From positions 20,838,677-20,902,676 of the forward strand of contig JBBMOA010000020.1 in assembly GCA_037954235.1 (NCBI GenBank): 64,000 nt of DNA. Reading direction: 5' to 3'. The notes beneath the pieces are model-generated. The model made no database searches, was not told where the DNA came from, and was given only the letters and a program-made list of their open reading frames with translations. The DNA comes from Aulostomus chinensis (Eukaryota; Chordata; Actinopteri; Syngnathiformes; Aulostomidae). Below are positions 13,792-26,845 of this stretch, in pieces. Position 1 is the stretch's first letter. Each line of letters begins with the position of its first letter. The position numbers and the translations under genes were made by a program.

Positions 13792-13995
13792 CAGGGGTGG
13801 ACAACCATGTGCCATGGAGGGCCGTGTGTATGCAGGTTTTCCTTCCAACCAAGCACTTTAACAGGTGATCTCACTGATTAACACTCTTCTGTGGCTGAAG
13901 GTGTGTTAATCAGTGGAATCACCTGTTAAAGTGTTGGGTTGGAAGGAAAACCTGCATACACACGGCCCTCCATGGCACATGGTTGTCCACCCCTG
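13792..13995. mobile_element. Palindromic hAT-type MITE, 204 bp
   Basis: The element begins CAGGGGTGG and ends CCACCCCTG. The two arms of about 95 bp are reverse complements with only a few mismatches, around a short central spacer near 13886-13906. It is flanked by perfect 8-bp duplications. hAT elements are known for 8-bp target duplications and CAGGG-type termini, so the class follows from the ends. It encodes no transposase and would need one supplied in trans. Transcribed, it would fold into a very long hairpin. The two long open frames crossing its right arm (13926-14222 minus, 13939-14232 plus) are shadows of the palindrome. Confidence 0.92.
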
Positions 13996-14003
13996 ATCCA
14001 AAC
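13996..14003. repeat. Right 8-bp target-site duplication (ATCCAAAC)
   Basis: Perfect copy of 13784-13791. The lack of any mismatch suggests a fairly young insertion. Confidence 0.9.
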
Positions 14004-15270
14004 CATCTGCTGCAGGGCTTTCAGCACTGTGTCTGACAGAGCTAGCATCAATGTTAATGGGCTAGCCTTGCCACTGCCGGTGCTAGCGCCATCTGTGGAG
14101 GTAGAGGGGGTACACAACAGGAGGTTAACATGGAGGGGGGTAAAGGGCTCACCCCAAGGCTGCAGATTGTACTGCGTTCGAAACACACCACCAACTCGCA
14201 CTTTCGTCGTACGTGATAGCATTCTGCTCTAGAGGCCCGGAGAGACGGTGACTTTGTTTCTCTTCTTCATCCTGCTGAAGCACAACAGGCTCGTAGAAAA
14301 TACACGAATCAACCAGCACCTCCTCGTATGGTGTGTTGGTGACTCTTTTTGAGTTGCACACTGACGTCCTGGTACCACAATGGCTACAGTGATGGTTCCT
14401 GATGTTAAGAAGTACGAAAGTCTGAATCACCCGGGGCGGTTGGTGGCAGCAAGACTAGATCCTAACTGAATTTCTATTGGTGTTGTTTCCAGTGTGCTGA
14501 AGCATCATTTTAATGTGCTAGAACCACATGATGTGGTGTTAAGAGGCTGTGTGTGTATGTATGTACTTCCAGGACGTTCGATCGAAAACAAAAACCTGTA
14601 TTTTAAATTTTGCGGGAATTAATAACCTGGAAGGCAACAAGCCCAAAGCAAGCAAAAAGGAATATCTTAGCTTTGTGATCATCGAGCACAAAACTCCCTC
14701 TGTCCATCCACTCCATCAACATCCCACTTTCATACAAAAGACCATATTTCCAACACTGAGAATTTGCATTTAAACACACCTTATGGATCTTTAGATTAGC
14801 AGCTAATGTAGACATCCTGGTCTTGTCAATACAGCATTTTGTATTCAGTATGAGATCCTGGAGTTGGTTCATTTATTGATTGTCTTTCACAATCCAGTTA
14901 GAACTCATCCTTTGTTCTCTATTTTTACAGGCTTGCATGTTCAGTTTTAATTACCACCCTGATACAGCTTAGTTTTACATCCTCAAACTTTTATTAGTCA
15001 GTTTTTTCACCTTCAAATCCACGATCAAATCTATTTCAGTTAATGAGGCAGCAGTTCACAAGCACACAATGATCCATACTCTCTTTTTATATCTCTGTGT
15101 ATGCAGTATATCACTTTCAGAACATACTAGATAGATCAAGTGAGTCCTCATCTTTTGTCTTGCCACTGGCTGCGTTGGCATGGAAACCCCAGCAGAGCGG
15201 GGAACACTGGTCGATCAGCAAATGGGTCACATGGAGAGGAAAACAAGCACACGTACATTTGCGAGTGCGG

Positions 15271-15273
<3 letters not shown>
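14004..15273. other. Intergenic, no gene recognised
   Basis: A 93-codon minus-strand frame at 14149-14430 looks slightly less compositionally biased than its neighbours, but I recognise no family, splice sites or partner exon. It might be a worn transposon piece. That is only a guess. Confidence 0.45.

Positions 15274-15302
<29 letters not shown>
15274..15302. repeat. (CA)n microsatellite
   Basis: 29 bp of pure CA. Confidence 0.95.
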
Positions 15303-15305
<3 letters not shown>

Positions 15306-16315
15306 AAACCTGTGTGGCAACCCCCTTTAGCATTAAGTGCAGTGTAACAAAGTAAAGAAACCCCTGACCTATTTCACCATCAGGCCAAAGAAAGAGCCCC
15401 TTTCTTCTGCATTACATGCTTAAGTTGCAACATATACTGTTAAAGTATAAGCCATGAGCCGTATATTTCACGCTGTTCCCCGACAGACCGGGTGTTTATC
15501 TCACTTTCCTTTTTAACATTCCTTTTTGATTATTTATAACTTAGATGGTCGTCAGTTTGGAGGGTGGAAAAACAATTTGGGAGGCTGGAAAGTATGTCGG
15601 AGCATTTGTAAAATTAACATTTGCAGCTTCAGCTTCCTGATGCTGAGGCAGAAGGCAGGAAGAGGGTTAGGGAGGCACCGGCCTCTCTGCAATTGCCTCC
15701 TGCCCCGGTCGGCGCGGTGACTCATTTAGCAGGGAATACTCGCTGCAGACAAAAGCACAGGAAGTGAGGACAGTGAGAGAGAACAAAACAGAAAAGGGGA
15801 GAACAAAAGCGGGGAATTAAAGGAGGTCATGGCACGGCATTCTTTGACATTCATCTCTGACTGGATGCCCTCCTTTACCCATTCACATTCTGAGAGAGTG
15901 TCTCTAAAGACGTGCCTTTATGGGCCACAAACCAGTCAAATATTTAGTGTTATATGTGTGTCTTGGTCCACTGCCACATCTTGGTGACCTTGTAAAAGTA
16001 TCTGCAGGGCAACGTGATGCAATAAACAACCGTGTTTACTAAAACCTGTGCAGGCAAGGGACAGAAAACAAGTCTGGAAAAACTTCTGCAATTCGTAGTA
16101 AAAAGTGAAACAAGTGATGTAAAGAGATATAGAGAAGGTACACATGTAGCCTATATTTCAGTGTGTCTGGCTGGCTCTCCTTGGTTCAAGGCTGGCATTC
16201 AGTTACATCATTCTTCAGAGAACGGAAGCTCAGATTACAGGAAAGGCAAACATAGGCCTCTGGGGTCTGCATGAGTGAGAGTGTGTGTATGTGTGTAAGT
16301 GTGCAGTTCCACTTG

Positions 16316-16339
16316 CTCTCTCTCTCTCTCTCTCTCTCT
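16316..16339. repeat. (CT)n microsatellite
   Basis: 24 bp of pure CT, within otherwise unique intergenic DNA. A (GGT)n-plus-poly-G stretch lies near 16527-16550. The DNA between 15303 and 16680 shows no gene. Confidence 0.9.
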
Positions 16340-16689
16340 ATGCTCTTATATAACCAATCACAGTGCCCGACACATTTCTCTCTATGGATGCGGCATCGTT
16401 TGAGTTCAGATTTCATCATTCGATTCGACACACAGTTTCAGGGCTGTTTGTATAGTTGAGATTTTGCCGGCGTGTTTGTCTCAGCAAGACGCTCGAACGC
16501 AACTCGCTGAGATGTTGCCTTCCGTGGTGGTGGTGGTGGGGGGGGGGACTTTTGAATAACTGACGACAACAAGTAGAAGCAGTTTTGGTTTCACCATGTT
16601 GGGATAGTTACAAATTATAGAGTAGCCATAAATCTGATTTGAAATGGTTTAATAAAGAGCAGTAGTGACCTTTACTGCCCATGACTGGT

Positions 16690-17085
16690 GTTGCAGGATA
16701 CTTTTGTTGACTCGCCAAGAAGCTAGCATCACCACAATGTCCCTCACTGGATTTCTGAAAATGAGCTCTTTGGCAAATTCATGTTTAGAAGTTTTACAGG
16801 TTTTGTTGAGCTAGATAATCTCTACGCCACCAAGCGTAAATGAAATTATTAGGTTTCATTTCCACAACAACCTCTGCAGCTTTGTTTAGCTGCTTTGCTA
16901 GCAGCTGCTGTTGCTAACAAAAATTTAGCCGCGCGGTGTTAAAAATAGCTTATTATATCATGTTAACCAAATACCTTATTCCAAGCCTTTGACCATAAAC
17001 CCAATGACTTTTGCTGGAGGAAACCAGACATCCAACAATGTTAACTTCTTTCTGGGTTTTAGGACTCTTTCCTGCACTACTCTAT
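16690..17085 (+). repeat. Dispersed repeat R1, degraded copy
   Basis: Shares an ordered series of short blocks with the best R1 copy at 36780-37330 and with 29420-29810. They include a 'gaagctagcatcaccac' block near 16719, a 'gcagctgctgttgctaaca' block near 16900, and a 'gttaaccaaataccttatt' block near 16962. A 'gttaacttctttctgggttt' block near 17039 is shared with 29750. The copy is clearly non-coding. Its superfamily is unknown to me. Confidence 0.5.
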
Positions 17086-19718
17086 ATGCAAATGATACCG
17101 GGCAGATCCACGGAACATTTGGTTTTCTTTTCCTGTATCTTTTTTTTTTTTTTTTGCAAAGCTGTTAATGTCAAAGTTGTTTTTTTTTCCTTCTATACTT
17201 TCCCATCGTGTGAAATAGGTGAAAAAGATGAGTATTGTGAATGCAGTATTTGAAATGCTGCACAGTGTGGAGAAGCTAACTCGCATCGGCTACCAAAGGT
17301 TGTATTTCAAGCATGTTTTCGAGGTTCCTGCATGTTTTGATACACATCTCTGTCCACCCATCAGACGCATGTGGATAAAATTGAATTACCCAACAATTCG
17401 GTATGATTTGACTCTGCCCTGTCAAGATGCCACACAAAAAGTAAAGCGTGTAAAAATAACGAAGAACTAATGCCATTTTAGCTGCATGAAGAAACCCCGG
17501 CCCTAACTCTGTAGGGAAATTCACTGTGGATTTAATTAGGAATCGTATTTGTAGCTTAATTGTAGCTAATGAACTGTAGGATGTATTCTATTGCTCCCTA
17601 ACACTGGCCATTAAAAATGTATTTTGATAATATTAAGTGTATGTTAATGCAGTGACTCTGTGTTAAATTGAAATTCACATTGCCGCACCAGCATGGAGGT
17701 ACTAGAGTTAAATGAGCTGATAGCAAATGGTAGTTTGGGGATTTAAAGTCAAATATATTTTTAAGAGGAAGAGGACATTTGAGGTCTCTGCACCTTATCT
17801 TGCAAGCAGAGCCTTCACAGTATTTACAGCAAAAATCCTCTACATAATCTTTGCCACAAGGCAAAATATTAGTGGATTCCTCCCTCAGTAGGTACTTCTT
17901 TTTTTAATATTCTTATTCCCAAGTATTTTACTGTTCAAAGGCTCCATAATTACTATGGAAACATACAGTAGCTGAGAGTGTTGTCATCCGGCAGGTTGAA
18001 CAGGAGATAAAGCCAGGCCAGTGAGCATCCTCTCCCCCTCGCTGCTGCCCGAGTCTACCGGTTGAATTAGCGTTGTATAATTAACAAGACCAAATGGGCC
18101 CGCAGATGTTCCAACGTCAATTTACCATCGATAACTCCAACCGAGGCCGGTGACCACGTCTGGATCTGACTCCTCCTCTCCGCCTGCCTCTCTGCTTGTC
18201 TATAAGTCAAACTCTCTGCTTCTCTTCAAACTGTGGAGCAGAGATAGATATCACAGTCTGTTTGAAGCTGCTCCTCAGCCCAATAGATGGATGGCTGCCG
18301 CCCTTCTGTATGCCGCCGCCGCCATTTCTCTCTCTACGCCCCCGGAGCCGGCCGGCTGTCACATACGTCTGCTTAATGCTGCTCTTTGACACGTGCTGCT
18401 TTCATACTCTGACCACTGATGGTGATTTGAGCCAAACCTATCGATTCTATGCGTTACAGGAAGAGCGCCGTCAAGGCATCATTGACATAATGCACATAGA
18501 CACCCGCTGCACCGCCGCCCTTTTACAAGGCTCACACTTCAGTCAGAGTGACACGAGGCTGCGAGAGATCGGGGTGTGAGTCGAGCTAATAGAAGTCTGA
18601 TGTGGCCCATTCACACAAACTACAAACACATTTTCCTTCCAACGTCTTCCTGTTTACCATTAGCAGCATCAGTCCCTGATGACGCCGTCGCCGCCCTTCA
18701 TTTTTCTCAGAATTGAGGAAAAGATGGCTTCACGGAGAAAGAAAAAAAAAAGTCGGAAGAAGTTAAATCTATTGAAAGGTTTTGTACTTTGCCTTTGGAT
18801 CATTTTTCATTTCGAGTCTCATGACTATTTATTGATGTTGGCTTTGGTTTGTGTTGATGTGTCAACAGCAGGTAGGTCATCAGAGGAAGAGGAGGGACAT
18901 GTTTTTGACATGTCCATTCACAAGGTTCTCTTGGCCCTCCAGATTCAGAGAATAAATTAATTACAGCCTCATGATTGAATATTAACAATCGTGATAAAGA
19001 AGTACACCGTGAATCACTTTTCATGCAGTTCTGCTTGCTGAAAGTGTTCTTTAACTATGTGGCATCACTAATCATTGTTTTCATGAGTTGGTCAGCCATT
19101 AGAGGGAAAGTTAGTAAAAACAAAGACAAAATGCTTTTTAACAGCAGGATATGTGTTTAGTTTATACCGTTAAGTTCCAGTTCTGGCACTCCAAAGTGAA
19201 AAGTTCAGTGACCTCTGGTCTGAGACCAAATAAATACAACTGTTTTTTGCGTTCGTTTGACTGAACCTCCCACCTGTAAGCTTCTCTTCTATGCACCAAG
19301 TGCTTTTCAAGATCAGGAAATGACACAGCCCCACATCGGAAGATCGCTACGCCTCCACAAAAATACCGCCCTAAATATTCATGCACTTTCCTTCTGAAGT
19401 TTTTAGATTCGCTTCAGTTCTGTGCTCTGACCTCCCTTGGAACTGTGTGGAGGGTTGCCCATAGAGGGTAATGTTTACGTTGTGTGATGTGAGCCTTGTG
19501 CAAGAGGTCAAAGGTCAGCTAGATGGAGCAAGTTTAAGGTGCTTATAAGGAATTGTTTGTCAGTTTGTGAAGCGAATACATTGAGTATTCAGAAACATGT
19601 TTGTCTGTGTTGCTTGATAATGAATATTTAGTAACATCATGAGCTGGTGTTCTGTGTCCGCCACCTTAAATCCATGGCTCCTCCTCCGTTCTTGATTCAC
19701 GTCCTGTATCGTACCAGA
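17086..19718. other. Intergenic, no gene recognised
   Basis: Unique-looking DNA with a T-run near 17139-17155. Positions 17930-18140 are repeat-poor and contain a 'ccataattactatggaaac' stretch (homeobox core beside an RFX-like half site), which could be part of a regulatory element. The open frames at 18150-18579 lack domain content. Confidence 0.5.

Positions 19719-19749
<31 letters not shown>
19719..19749. repeat. Compound (CT)n(AT)n microsatellite
   Basis: About nine CT units run straight into about seven TA units. Confidence 0.9.
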
Positions 19750-20644
19750 CAGTATAAATATATGCGCAGTTTTTTATGACTATCCATGATAAAAAGAAAA
19801 ATCCTCAATATATTTTTTTTCAGCTGTCATGGCTTAAGGACAAAATGTCGGCCGTACCACTTCCTGAGTGTCGGATGTTGAAATTGATACAGGATGCAAA
19901 ATAGTCCAGGATTGATTTCGAGGAACAGCGAGGACGGTCTCTGTCCTTAGATGATGCCGCGGCTTCTTTGATCATTCTCTGGCTGACACCTTTTTACCTC
20001 AGGCAAGAAGCTTATGGGCTTTTTTTCCTCTCCATTTGTTTGTTTGTTTGACGACAAAATTATGCAAATACCACCCTGCTGATTGTCATGAAGCAGGGCG
20101 GCAGGGTAGGGCATAATCAAAGGGTAAATTTGAGGGCTGGATGTGGGCATTTAGATTCATTTTCTCATGAGATACAACATGGATTCTGGTGAGGTTTGTG
20201 CAAGTGCACCTCCAGTTGATGACAGCAACTTCCTCACAGGGCTCAGTATCCATCTAACCCACCTCATGGCCTAATAAATTAAGAATATTTAATGACAGAT
20301 GAGCAATAAATTGCCGCGCTCAGAGGTGACACAGCACCTTGAAATATAATACACGGTCAAAATTTTATACTTTGAGCAGGACAAACAAATTCTGATCATT
20401 TCATTGGGATGAAGGCGTAAATCTTGGAGATGGAATGAAACCGCTATGAAAGATTTTATTTATAATTAACTTCAGCCCACACAGAATTGGGGAAATTCAT
20501 CTTACAGCACGTCAACTGTGACGCTTATCTCCAAAATGAGACATTGTTCTAATAAAAGTCTACACTTGCATGTGCGCATCGATATGCTGACTTGAATTTT
20601 GCCCAAACTAGGCCAACATCCCCGTTGACTTCAGAGGCTCAGTG

Positions 20645-20648
<4 letters not shown>
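19750..20648. other. Intergenic; AT-rich repeat-poor block at about 20150-20500
   Basis: No coding signal. The 20150-20500 stretch lacks simple repeats and is rich in TAAT and ATTA cores ('aataaattaagaatatttaat', 'tttataattaac'), the texture common in vertebrate conserved non-coding elements. Conservation cannot be judged from a single sequence. Confidence 0.35.

Positions 20649-20729
<81 letters not shown>
20649..20729. repeat. (AC)n microsatellite, about 40 units
   Basis: The longest dinucleotide run in the window, 81 bp and pure. Likely highly polymorphic. Confidence 0.97.
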
Positions 20730-20731
<2 letters not shown>

Positions 20732-23529
20732 GTAGTTTTCCTCAGCAAAGATTCACAGAGCATTACATTCTGTTACGATTTGACTAGAACAGCAAGTTCT
20801 GCTCTTAATTAGTTCAAGAAATAGTGCACTTCCACCCCAAGGCTTTATTAGCAGAGAATAAGATTGAGATATTATTAATCTGGTAAAAATGAAGTAAAAA
20901 GCCATGGCGTACGGCACACGCCGAACTGTGCAGCAAGACACAAGCGCGCCCAAGTCTGGAGGCGAATTCACAGCGAGGCAGGACAGAAACTCCCCCTTAG
21001 TGAGGTGGAGATTGAATTCAACCCTGCCTGGAGGAGATCGCCTCTCCCTCTCCGGAGCCTCCTCCACTCACTTCCTATAATGCAATTCAGCAAGGTGACA
21101 ATAATGTGGCCCACATGCAAAACCTGCTGGCCATATGCAAAGCACAGCCGCTCGAATCCGAGGAAGCTGAAAAAAAAGGGGTGGCGATGACAGAGGGCAG
21201 CCTTATTTCAATTTTTAAGACTTTGATTCATCAGATAGTGAGACTGTCTCGGCAGTTGTTGTCCCTTCTTGGCTTTTTCCCAGCAGATCCCTAAAAGCTT
21301 GTGCCGACTGATGCTGCTTCTTCTTTCCTCTCATTTGACTGCTCTTTTTAATTGTGATGCATGCGCCTGCCTCGGTGGCTCGTTCTCTCTGAATCTCAGT
21401 CCCTCCAACAGTGGCAGCTGCATGACTCATGCTCACTGATAGGCTACCTGACTGTTCTGTGCCACTCTGTTCCCTGCTTTTCCACGAAACATCACGAGGA
21501 TCATGAATTTCTCCCCTCCCCGACTCCGACTAGGAGAGAGGGGAAATGATAAAAGGGAAGTGTAATGGAGGGGAGGAGGGTGCGGACTGACAGAACCACG
21601 GAGACGTACTGAGAGAGACAGAGATAAACTTTGACTTTTAGCTCTTGAATGAATAATCTGAGATGAGAGAAAGGTAGACAGAATAAGAGATCGGGGGAGG
21701 AATAAAGCTCTTTCTCCTCTAGGACTGCCGTGATGTGGCTGGTGAGCAAATATCTCTCTTAGCAACGAGGAAGATGGTGTTCATCCAGGCAGCCGAGAAT
21801 AGTCCAGGTATTGTTGGTGAACTGACAACCCACCGAGGGCCCTGAACATCTCGCCTGCGATTGTACGTCATGAAATGTTTATGTTGGTATGCGTCAGCGT
21901 TGCAAATATCAGTACTCCTTGAAAGTACAAGCTCATCTTATGAATCTATTGAAAATCAAAAGGCATAAAATGGAAAGTGTGAGGCAAGTGAGAGAAAAAA
22001 AAACACCTCGTGTTTCCCCCTCCGTCCGTCCGTCCGTCCGTTTTCACCTCTGTGTTCATGACTTAATAAGTGGATAATAAGATTCAATCTATTCTGTTGT
22101 ATTCTCGTCCGTGTTCACGACTTCAGGACCCCCAAGGAGAGGTTTTGTCAGAATAATTTCTTTCTTTCCATTTCTTAAAAAAAAAAAATTGCTGACTTAC
22201 TCATTATTTTTTGCTTTTTTCATCCTTTATCAGAATAAAGTGTAAAGTAAGAATGCAATATTTTTTAAGGTTTGAGAATGAGAAGTTTTATTGATCTGCT
22301 CTTGTAAAAAATAAAAAAATAAAGTTTTACCAAGCTAAATAAAGATAACTTTTAACTATTTGCCCTTTTAACCTATAATGATTAACAATCAGCATTGCAG
22401 TCTGGTCACTGCCAGGTCTTCTGGGGATATTATGTAGCCGATCTAACTGAGCAGGACGCGGCCTGGTCCAGACGGACCACAGCAAATGGCAGGTCTGCCC
22501 ACGTGTCTCGTCCACGCTCGAGTCCTGAGGTTTGGTTGACGACCTCTAGATCGAGCTGGCACTTCTGTTTTCTCCACTTGCCGCTCAGGGCTTCCGTACA
22601 GTAAATCAGATTAAAGTGGCCTCTCATTTTTAAGTGATGATCAGTTCGTAACTTTTCACATTCAAAGGAGAATGTTGAAACATAAATCATAAATCCCTGT
22701 CACTGTAAAACCAATGATACTTAGTTTTTATGGCAATAAACTTCTTCAAGAATGACTTATGAGAACGAACAGAAATCCAAAAGCCAGGACACGTAGTTCT
22801 TTGGAAGAGCTATTTAAGAGATCATCGCATTCCAGATCTTCATCATCTAGATTTCCACTACCCAGTCAGCAGTGTAAGCTTACAAGACCACCGCTGATGC
22901 ATTATTTTAATCAAATTTTCAGACTCTCCGTGCTGCATTATCTGCAGCATTGTGTGTGACTCACTCCCAATGTGACTTTGCCGCGACGCTGTTTGTGTCA
23001 GTGGATCATTTCTCAATGTCGAGTGATGTAAATCTATGTAAAGCACCTTGGAGTGATGCACGCGAGCCACCTGTTAACAAGTCATCGCGTGAGACATCGG
23101 CAGAGGTCAGGGGAGATATGGAGGAGGATTTATTTTCACCTGTGTGTATTTATAAAGAAACACCAGCAGTGAAACGTAGCGAGCGTTGAGTATTAGGAGG
23201 TTATTGTTTTCTTTTGGAGAGATTAGCAGTTTAAACAATAGTGTCACTTGTTGGCTTTTGGCCATCCTGTACTGCAATGCAGTGTCTCATGACTGCAACA
23301 GTGTAAAGGAATCAAACATTTCTGTCTCTGTGATAAATATTGGAAGCTCTGAGACTAAATAAATTTAATCCTGCGTCGCCCCAGTGCTTCAAAAAAAAAA
23401 AAAAAGAGAAAAAAAAAAGGTGAATTATTCAGAGGCATTCTGATTAAAAAGTGATTAATCAGTCCAACCAGGCCGGCCCAAAGAGAAACACAATCTTTAA
23501 ACGCTGCAGAGGTTTTAAGGTTGTTTGGA
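20730..23529. other. Intergenic, no gene recognised
   Basis: Contains a (TCCG)5 run at 22021-22041, and A-rich tracts near 22177-22190, 22305-22325 and 23389-23420. The 110-codon minus frame at 21433-21765 is Ser/Leu/Pro-rich and overlaps purine-rich DNA, so it is probably not real. Confidence 0.5.
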
Positions 23530-23880
23530 TTATGTGACGACAATCTCATTCCAGCGACCGACAGCATGTAATATTCTTTGTTTTCCTCTGCTCTTTGTCT
23601 CCCTCTCCCACCCTCTTGTGCACTTATTCTTACTCCCTAAAATATGCAAAGGAGGCATTTCCTCCTGTGCTGTAATATGCAAAGCAGATCAGAAGCTTGG
23701 ATTTAATAAGTTTCATATTCACAACAAATTAGCTTTTTATTGAGGTGCCCCCCTCCTTCTGTGCAACACATTTATAAAATTCACTCCCATTTAATTGCCG
23801 AGCTTCAGAGCTGACCTTGAAACAATTGATTTACAAGAATGTCACAGTTTCCTGAATGACAGGATTATAAAACTGCAGAA
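23530..23880. promoter_or_regulatory. Candidate enhancer or conserved non-coding block
   Basis: Two identical AATATGCAAAG motifs (octamer/POU-like) lie at 23641-23651 and 23674-23684, 33 bp apart. Between them is an imperfect GGAGG-CCTCC palindrome. Downstream are TGACCTTGA (reverse complement of an ERR/NR5A-type site) at 23812-23820, AACAATTG (SOX-like) at 23821-23828, and TGACAGG overlapping GGATTA (TALE-like and OTX-like) at 23857-23867. The clustering is seen. The regulatory role, and any link to trib2 about 23 kb away, is inference. Confidence 0.35.
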
Positions 23881-23908
23881 GTCAAACATGCTGCTTATGT
23901 TTATCACG

Positions 23909-23915
<7 letters not shown>

Positions 23916-23941
<26 letters not shown>
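23916..23941. repeat. (GA)n microsatellite
   Basis: 26 bp of GA repeats directly after the repeat-poor block. Confidence 0.9.
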
Positions 23942-24056
23942 CGCTGGGGATCTCTGAACTGATTTAACCTCTGCAATCGAATGCAGCAAAATCGGTGCAT
24001 CACAGAATGACTCCTTTAGAGTGCCACACACTTATTAAACTGGGCCTGCTGAGTCT

Positions 24057-24124
24057 CACACACACACACACACACACATGCGCGCGCACACACACACACA
24101 CGCACACACACACACGCGCACACA
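24057..24124. repeat. Interrupted (CA)n with CG steps
   Basis: CA repeats interrupted by CGCGCG steps. The alternating purine-pyrimidine run of about 68 bp is a potential Z-DNA former. Confidence 0.9.
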
Positions 24125-24239
24125 GCCAGATGCCTTGGCTTCTACCCACGTGTGTTTGTGAGTGTTATGTCTGCATGAATGTGTAGGTGTCAGCTTGCAC
24201 ATGTACATGCATGTAAGCCTGACTCCTGGTGTGTGTGTG

Positions 24240-24275
<36 letters not shown>
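24240..24275. repeat. (CAT)n trinucleotide repeat, 12 units
   Basis: A pure CAT/ATG-type run, preceded by a short TG run. Confidence 0.95.
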
Positions 24276-26830
24276 CCATGTACTCCTGAGATAATGTGTT
24301 CAAGCCACGCATGAACCCTCAGGGGTTAAACGTTAGCTTTGCCCATAAACTATAATGCTAATAAGTCAGGCGTCTGTTGGGAGTTAACGCATTTTCATGC
24401 ATGAAGGTTTGACTGACTTATACCTCTTTTACTCCGGATGAGAAAACAAACCTCCTAACATCTGGCTTTTGTCTTCAGTTGTCAAAGTCCCAACCAGCAT
24501 TTATCTCGGGTCAAACGACTCTGCAGTAGTCAAAAGGTGTTCATCAGCTCCTCCTCAGATCTGATGGACACACAACACCTGAATGGACACTTATTTTTGT
24601 CCCTTTTCTGGCTCGACGCTACGTGCTCACAAACACATCTGTTGCCGAGCCAGTACGGTGCCATTAAAATGATGCTTCACCCAAAAAAGAGTATTTTTCC
24701 TTTCAAGTACTCCAAAATAGTTGTAATGAGCTCGCATAGATGTTTTCCCCCTCTTGCTTTCCTTTTTTTGTGACCGAAAAAAGAGTCAGCCAGATGTGTT
24801 TAGTTGGAAGCTGATGAAGCCTGTTAGCAAGAGACAGTCACTAGGACAGTGTTTAAGGAATTCTGCTGTTTCTTCAATGCTTCTCGGCTCAGTTTGACCC
24901 AGAAGATGACCCCCGCTGAATGACAGGGAGGAAACCTTGCGGATACGATGACAACGGCCTTTAGGAAAAACAACACTGTCATGTCATCGCCTCTAACCAC
25001 ATGCAACTTCCACTCCCACACACATAGATAAAGTACAACCACTGGAGCTGGTGCCTCGTCCCAGGGTTTGTGGGAAGGCATAGGTGATGTAGGCCAAGGG
25101 TGACAAAAAGTGTTAATGTGCATTAAATGTGCGCGCTCTCGGCTTAGAACCAGTGCTTAAGTCAGGAAGGAAACACGCACACACATCTCCTGAGACCCGG
25201 CTTTCAGCATTGTGCTCCCTCCTCAATGCTGCCACCCTTCCAGTGACAGTATCTGCAGCAGAGAGGAGCTTTTCTAAAGCTCATTAAGACTTACCTGAAG
25301 TCCACCATGACAGGATCGCCTCAGTGGTCTTGCGTCAATCATGTGGACGCTGGGCTGATCTCCTGTGATGAGGTCAATGATGACTTTGCTGTTGAGATTT
25401 GTGTGGTTCGTGTGCAAGAAGTGTCAACCAATTTGTTTTCCCCGCAGCTGATGTGTTTCTCTCTCACTGGTCTTAATGGGAGCACCACTTTTTTTTTTTA
25501 CACTATGTCACAAGTACCAGACGTGTGACGAGGTGCTGAGCGGCTTTTTTTTTCTTTGTTTAACATTCAACGAGAATTGAAAAATGTTCAACATCGAGTA
25601 AAATGCGGGCTCGTCGCCGTCCCTTTTTTCTAGTCACAGTTGAGGAGCGGTGGGACGAATACCACAGAGGTGAACCATCACATCATTCATCATCCCAGTG
25701 GCCAACAACAACGACAAGGACAACAGAGGAGCGCTTGAACCAGATGATCGTCTTCAAGACGTTTCCTTGCCCACAAAATCTCAAGAACCCGCTCTGTCCT
25801 CTCTCTGTGGTTCAGTCTTGATTTCATCCAGAGCAAGAATGGGAGGAAGTACCTTGTGCTGACAATTTTTACTTCCACGGACATTCCGTATCATAGCAAC
25901 GCTGCACCTCCAAAGCGCTGTCGAACGCTCCCAGCTGGACACTTTCTGGAAAGCGCCTGCCGTTTTCAGCTGGAAAAAAACAAAACAAAACAACAACAAA
26001 ATACGCTTTGGTGCACACCAGGCCAAAAGACTGTCAGCCTGGACTCAACAAAGGAAAGTCCAGAGAGTTCACGTTCACATTTCTTGCATATTGGTGATTG
26101 TGTTGTGGCCTTTCTTTTTTGGGGGAGCCCGAGGGCACCAAATGAGCCACGACTGAGTTTAACCTTCTTTCCTCTCAAGTGCTGCGCAGCAGTGCATGTC
26201 CTGCCTCTGCCTGTCTGAGGTAGAAATGTCTCTGGCATGGCTTCCAAGGAAAGAATCATTTCCCGCCTCAAACCTGACAGATAATAAAAAATGATGACGA
26301 TAATTAGCGTGCGTCTTTCAGCCTGGGCTCACAACAAGATCTCCATCGTATCCCTGACAGCATGAAGACTCGGTTTGATCTTCAAAACATCGCATTGTGT
26401 CATTGTAGCCGTAACGTGTTGCTGAGCGTTGCACGTACAGTATCCACTCTTTCTCTGAAATCAGTGGACATCTTTGCCATCCTATTAAAGGAAGTCTCAT
26501 CATGCGTCTTCTCTGGGGCTGGAGCGCAGCTTGGTGACAGAGCGCCTGAAGTGAAGTCAGCCCTCATCAGGAACAATCAAGGTGAGGTCCCTCTCCACAG
26601 GCAAAGCCCAGCCACCAGCCACATGTTTCTCACTCACTGCCCTGCCTTGCATCATGTTCTGATCATAGCCACAACAAGAGACATAACATTGAGAGACAGC
26701 AGGCTGCAGCGCTTGGGGCTGAGGCAAAAACTGCAAAACTTTGCATCAGAACTTTCTTTAAAGGCAGGGTGTGTCCGAAGTGGCAGAAAACTTATACGAG
26801 GAAAGTCAAAATGAATGTTATTGGGGAGGT
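24276..26830. other. Intergenic, no gene recognised
   Basis: Several 70-150 codon open frames cross here (25856-26218, 26362-26814 plus; 25966-26271 minus), but none shows a domain, a splice-flanked exon or a start in context. I do not call them genes. The region otherwise looks unique. Confidence 0.5.
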
Positions 26831-26845
26831 GGGGGGGGGGGGGGG
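26831..26845. repeat. Poly-G tract (15 G)
   Basis: A homopolymer. The exact length is unreliable in most sequencing chemistries. Confidence 0.85.

Noticed and set aside
13926..14232. Overlapping open frames of about 97 codons on both strands
   Set aside because: They partly cover the right arm of the palindromic MITE; no protein family.
26362..26814. 150-codon plus frame
   Set aside because: Unique DNA but no recognisable domain, and no flanking splice sites or partner exons that make a gene.
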